NCBI GenBank assembly: GCA_036675565.1
Contig: JAKFER010000046.1
Span: 1-24,256, forward strand
DNA: 24,256 bases
Direction of reading: 5' to 3'
Source: JACCYQ01 sp036675565
GTDB lineage: Bacteria; Bacteroidota; Bacteroidia; Chitinophagales; Chitinophagaceae
Shown: piece after piece, positions 22,062 through 24,256 of the stretch
Numbering within the stretch: position 1 is the first letter of the stretch
How the letters are laid out: every line of letters starts with the position of its first letter
Notes under the pieces: generated by a model
The model's input: only the letters and a program-made list of their open reading frames with translations
The model's database searches: none
Told to the model about the DNA's origin: nothing
Program-made: the position numbers and the translations under genes

Positions 22062-23012
22062 ATGTATATGAACATTCCGGTAGTTGATTTATCAGATTTC
22101 CAAAGCGGTGACGCAAACAAAAAACAACAATTTGTTCAACAATTAGGAAATGCTTACGAAGAAGTGGGTTTCGTTGCTGTAAAAAACCACGGTATTCCCG
22201 ATGATCTCATTGCCGATCTGTATAAAAACGTGCAGCAATTTTTTGCATTACCATCCGATACCAAGCATCAGTACGAATTAAAAGAACTGGCAGGTCAGCG
22301 TGGTTATACTTCATTCGGTCGTGAGCATGCCAAAGGTTTTGATGCCCCGGATCTGAAAGAATTTTTCCAGTTTGGTCAAACCGTGACGGATGAAGACCCG
22401 GTTAAATCAGAATACCCGGACAATGTAGAAGTAAAAGAAGTTCCTGAATTTACACCAACGCTTCGTGAAGCATATCGCCAGTTTGAGAAATCAGGCAAAG
22501 CACTGTTACAGGCTATTGCATTGTATCTTGGATTAAAGGAAAATTATTTTGATGAATATGTTCATAATGGCAATTCAATTTTAAGAGCTATTCATTATCC
22601 GCCAATAACAAGTGAACCCAAATCAGCCATTCGTGCCGAGCAGCATGAAGACATCAACCTGATCACCTTATTGGTTGGTGCCTCCGCCGATGGATTGCAA
22701 ATACAAACCAAAAAAGGGGATTGGGTGCCGGTCACTTCTTTACCCGAGCAAATTGTGGTGAATGTGGGTGATATGCTTCAACGGTTAACCAATAACAAAT
22801 TGAAATCTACCACGCATCGCGTCGTTAATCCGCCAAGAGAATTGTGGGGAACCAGTCGTTTTTCTATTCCATTTTTTCTGCATCCACGCAGTTCAATGAA
22901 TCTAGCCTGCCTGGAAGGTTGTATTACTGAAGAAACGCCAAAAGCATACGAAGATGCAACGGCCGGTGAATACCTGGATGAAAGATTAAGAGAGATCGGT
23001 TTGAAAAAATGA
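22062..23012 (+). CDS. 2OG-Fe(II) oxygenase, isopenicillin N synthase family
   Basis: The 316-aa product (from ATG 22062; ATG 22068 is two codons later and equally likely) has the IPNS-like layout. The N-terminal domain starts MNIPVVDLSDFQSGD and carries GFVAVKNHGIP. The catalytic jelly roll has the iron triad H195-x-D197 (AEQHEDINLITLLVG) and H252 (STTHRVVNP), with the 2-oxoglutarate-binding R266-x-S268 in SRFSIPFF. Bacterial members of this family act on diverse small molecules or peptides using O2, Fe(II) and usually 2-oxoglutarate. The 330-aa frame from 22020 needs a TTG and is unlikely. It lies 102 bp after the ExbD gene without an obvious terminator between them. The substrate is unknown. 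Confidence 0.9.
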   Translation: MYMNIPVVDLSDFQSGDANKKQQFVQQLGNAYEEVGFVAVKNHGIPDDLIADLYKNVQQFFALPSDTKHQYELKELAGQRGYTSFGREHAKGFDAPDLKEFFQFGQTVTDEDPVKSEYPDNVEVKEVPEFTPTLREAYRQFEKSGKALLQAIALYLGLKENYFDEYVHNGNSILRAIHYPPITSEPKSAIRAEQHEDINLITLLVGASADGLQIQTKKGDWVPVTSLPEQIVVNVGDMLQRLTNNKLKSTTHRVVNPPRELWGTSRFSIPFFLHPRSSMNLACLEGCITEETPKAYEDATAGEYLDERLREIGLKK

Positions 23013-23093
23013 TATCATAAAACCTTTTTGCCACAATAATTATTTCATTGATTTTTTCTTTGTCAGAAAATATATAATGAAAGCTGTAATCGT

Positions 23094-23942
23094 ATGGTAA
23101 CATTTCAAACGTTAGAAGACATCCTATTAAAGGATATCACTGAAGTTTTCAACCTGGCATTTTCGGATTATATCGTTCCTCTGCAGCTAACGGAAGATCA
23201 ATTAACAGATAAAATCAAAAGCGACAATGTAAGGATGGAATATTCCGTAGGTGCTTTTGAAAACAATAAGCTGGTGAGCTTCATCCTGCATGGTTATGGA
23301 TTAGAGGATGAGAAAAAAGTAGTTTACAATGCTGGCACAGGCGTAATTCCAGCAAACCGGGGTCATAAACTGACCAGCAGGATGTATAATTTTATTATAC
23401 CTGTTTTACAGCAACAACACGTAGACAAACTATTATTGGAGGTTATTTCAGAAAATAAACCTGCCATTCAATCTTATGAAAAAACAGGTTTTAAAAACAT
23501 ACGACAACTCCGTTGTTTTAAAGGGGAGTTGAGGCTATTCGAAGATTTTAATACGGGTTATGAAATACGTTTATTAGAGGATTATGATTGGGGAAAACTA
23601 CAATCGTTTTGGGATTGGAAGCCAACCTGGCCCAATTCTATCATGGCCGTGGAAAATTTAAAACAAAGTAATACTTCCCTCGGAATTTTTCTTCACAACG
23701 TTTTATTAGGATACATCATTTATAATTCCAAAACTAAAAGAATACAACAATTTGGAATTGATAAAAGCCACCGTAAAAAAGGGCTTGCCAAACAATTATT
23801 TAATCATATAGCAAAAAATCATGACCCGGTTGTTACCATCATCAATATCCCGGCTGATGAAACAGGTTCCATTCAATTGATGAAACATTTGGGTCTTGAA
23901 AATTATATAAATCAATATGAAATGGAACTTTGTTTAAAGTAA
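23094..23942 (+). CDS. Two-domain GNAT N-acetyltransferase
   Basis: The 282-aa protein has two GNAT folds in tandem. Domain 1 (about 1-150) carries the acetyl-CoA loop AGTGVIPANRGHKLTSRMYN (80-99) with the R/Q-x-x-G-x-G/A-like turn, and ENKPAIQSYEKTGF (120-133), the usual C-terminal GNAT segment. Domain 2 (about 155-282) carries QQFGIDKSHRKKGLAKQLFN (218-237), a good RKKGLA pyrophosphate loop, and then MKHLGLEN (263-270). Both loops look usable, so neither domain can be called dead from the sequence. The TGF at 131-133 and LGLE in domain 2 fit the family's end region. The start is ATG 23094. The stop TAA abuts an ATG (23943) of the cupin gene, so the two are co-transcribed. The substrate is unknown. 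Confidence 0.87.
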   Translation: MVTFQTLEDILLKDITEVFNLAFSDYIVPLQLTEDQLTDKIKSDNVRMEYSVGAFENNKLVSFILHGYGLEDEKKVVYNAGTGVIPANRGHKLTSRMYNFIIPVLQQQHVDKLLLEVISENKPAIQSYEKTGFKNIRQLRCFKGELRLFEDFNTGYEIRLLEDYDWGKLQSFWDWKPTWPNSIMAVENLKQSNTSLGIFLHNVLLGYIIYNSKTKRIQQFGIDKSHRKKGLAKQLFNHIAKNHDPVVTIINIPADETGSIQLMKHLGLENYINQYEMELCLK

Positions 23943-23951
23943 ATGATTGTT

Positions 23952-24256
23952 ATGGAAAAAGTAAATATTGAACAAAAACTTTCTTTATTCAATGATTATT
24001 GGAATCCCCGTATTGTTGGTGAATTGAATGGCCAGCAAGTTAAATTGGCTAAATTAAAAGGGGAATTTGTTTGGCACAAACATGATCATGAAGATGAATT
24101 GTTTTATGTTTTGAAAGGCGTTCTGAAAATGGAATTCCGGGACAAGATTGTAGAAATAAAAGAAAATGAATTTCTGATCGTGCCAAAAGGTGTTGAACAT
24201 AAGCCGGTGGCCGATGAAGAAGTTTCATTATTATTGTTTGAGCCGGCATCAACCCT
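23952..24256 (+). CDS. Cupin-domain protein (3' end cut off)
   Basis: The frame opens at ATG 23952 (an in-frame ATG at 23943 directly abuts the GNAT stop) and runs off the right edge, giving 101 codons. It reads MEKVNIEQKLSLFNDYWNPR and continues through cupin motif 1, FVWHKHDHEDELFYVLKG (39-56). Metal ligands there are H42, H44 or H46 and E49, and H83 lies in motif 2 (VPKGVEHKP, 77-85). This is a typical small Cupin_2 protein of about 110-120 aa, so probably only a few residues are missing. Such proteins bind a metal and a small ligand; the role is unknown. It forms an operon with the GNAT gene upstream. Confidence 0.85.
   Translation, partial: MEKVNIEQKLSLFNDYWNPRIVGELNGQQVKLAKLKGEFVWHKHDHEDELFYVLKGVLKMEFRDKIVEIKENEFLIVPKGVEHKPVADEEVSLLLFEPAST

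Overview
The window looks like chromosomal DNA from a Bacteroidota bacterium, most likely of the Chitinophagaceae type. It is AT-rich, genes start without clear Shine-Dalgarno sequences, several starts are preceded by matches to the Bacteroidota -7 promoter element TAnnTTTG, and many products carry Sec or lipoprotein signals typical of the phylum. This placement rests on gene style and is an inference; no rRNA gene is present to fix it. No tRNA, rRNA, CRISPR array or prophage was seen.

Layout. Positions 1-2141 (minus strand) hold the start of an Nfu-type Fe-S scaffold gene, a predicted beta-barrel protein and an Ala/Lys-rich secreted protein. Positions 2142-2923 are gene-free. They carry a cluster of nine GTTCC-nnn-GGAAC palindromes in two degenerate copies of a ~200 bp unit, next to a REP-associated tyrosine transposase (RAYT) gene at 2924-3502. 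Then, still on the minus strand, come a 721-aa secreted protein with a C-terminal His/Cys arrangement resembling clan CD peptidases, a UvrD/PcrA helicase, and a class IV aminotransferase overlapping a DmpA-type peptidase gene (TGATG junction).

From 10446 to 14234 (plus strand) gnd, zwf and pgl form the whole oxidative branch of the pentose phosphate pathway. gnd and zwf overlap by ATGA, and a 9-bp inverted repeat sits in front of gnd. A shared bidirectional terminator separates this operon from a convergent OmpA-family lipoprotein gene. Next come a small two-helix membrane protein, an SRPBCC protein with a probably leaderless mRNA, a secreted protein with CotH-kinase-like motifs, a small Asp/Asn-rich ORF, and a lipoprotein made of four 95-residue, four-cysteine repeats. 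asnS (plus) converges with a tandem-domain universal stress protein gene (minus). The right end carries a lone ExbD gene, an isopenicillin-N-synthase-like 2OG-Fe(II) oxygenase, a double-GNAT acetyltransferase and the start of a cupin gene cut by the window edge.

Most of the window is core metabolism and housekeeping. The least ordinary parts are the RAYT with its palindrome cluster, the His/Cys secreted protein, the A-B-B-A repeat lipoprotein and the CotH-like secreted protein.
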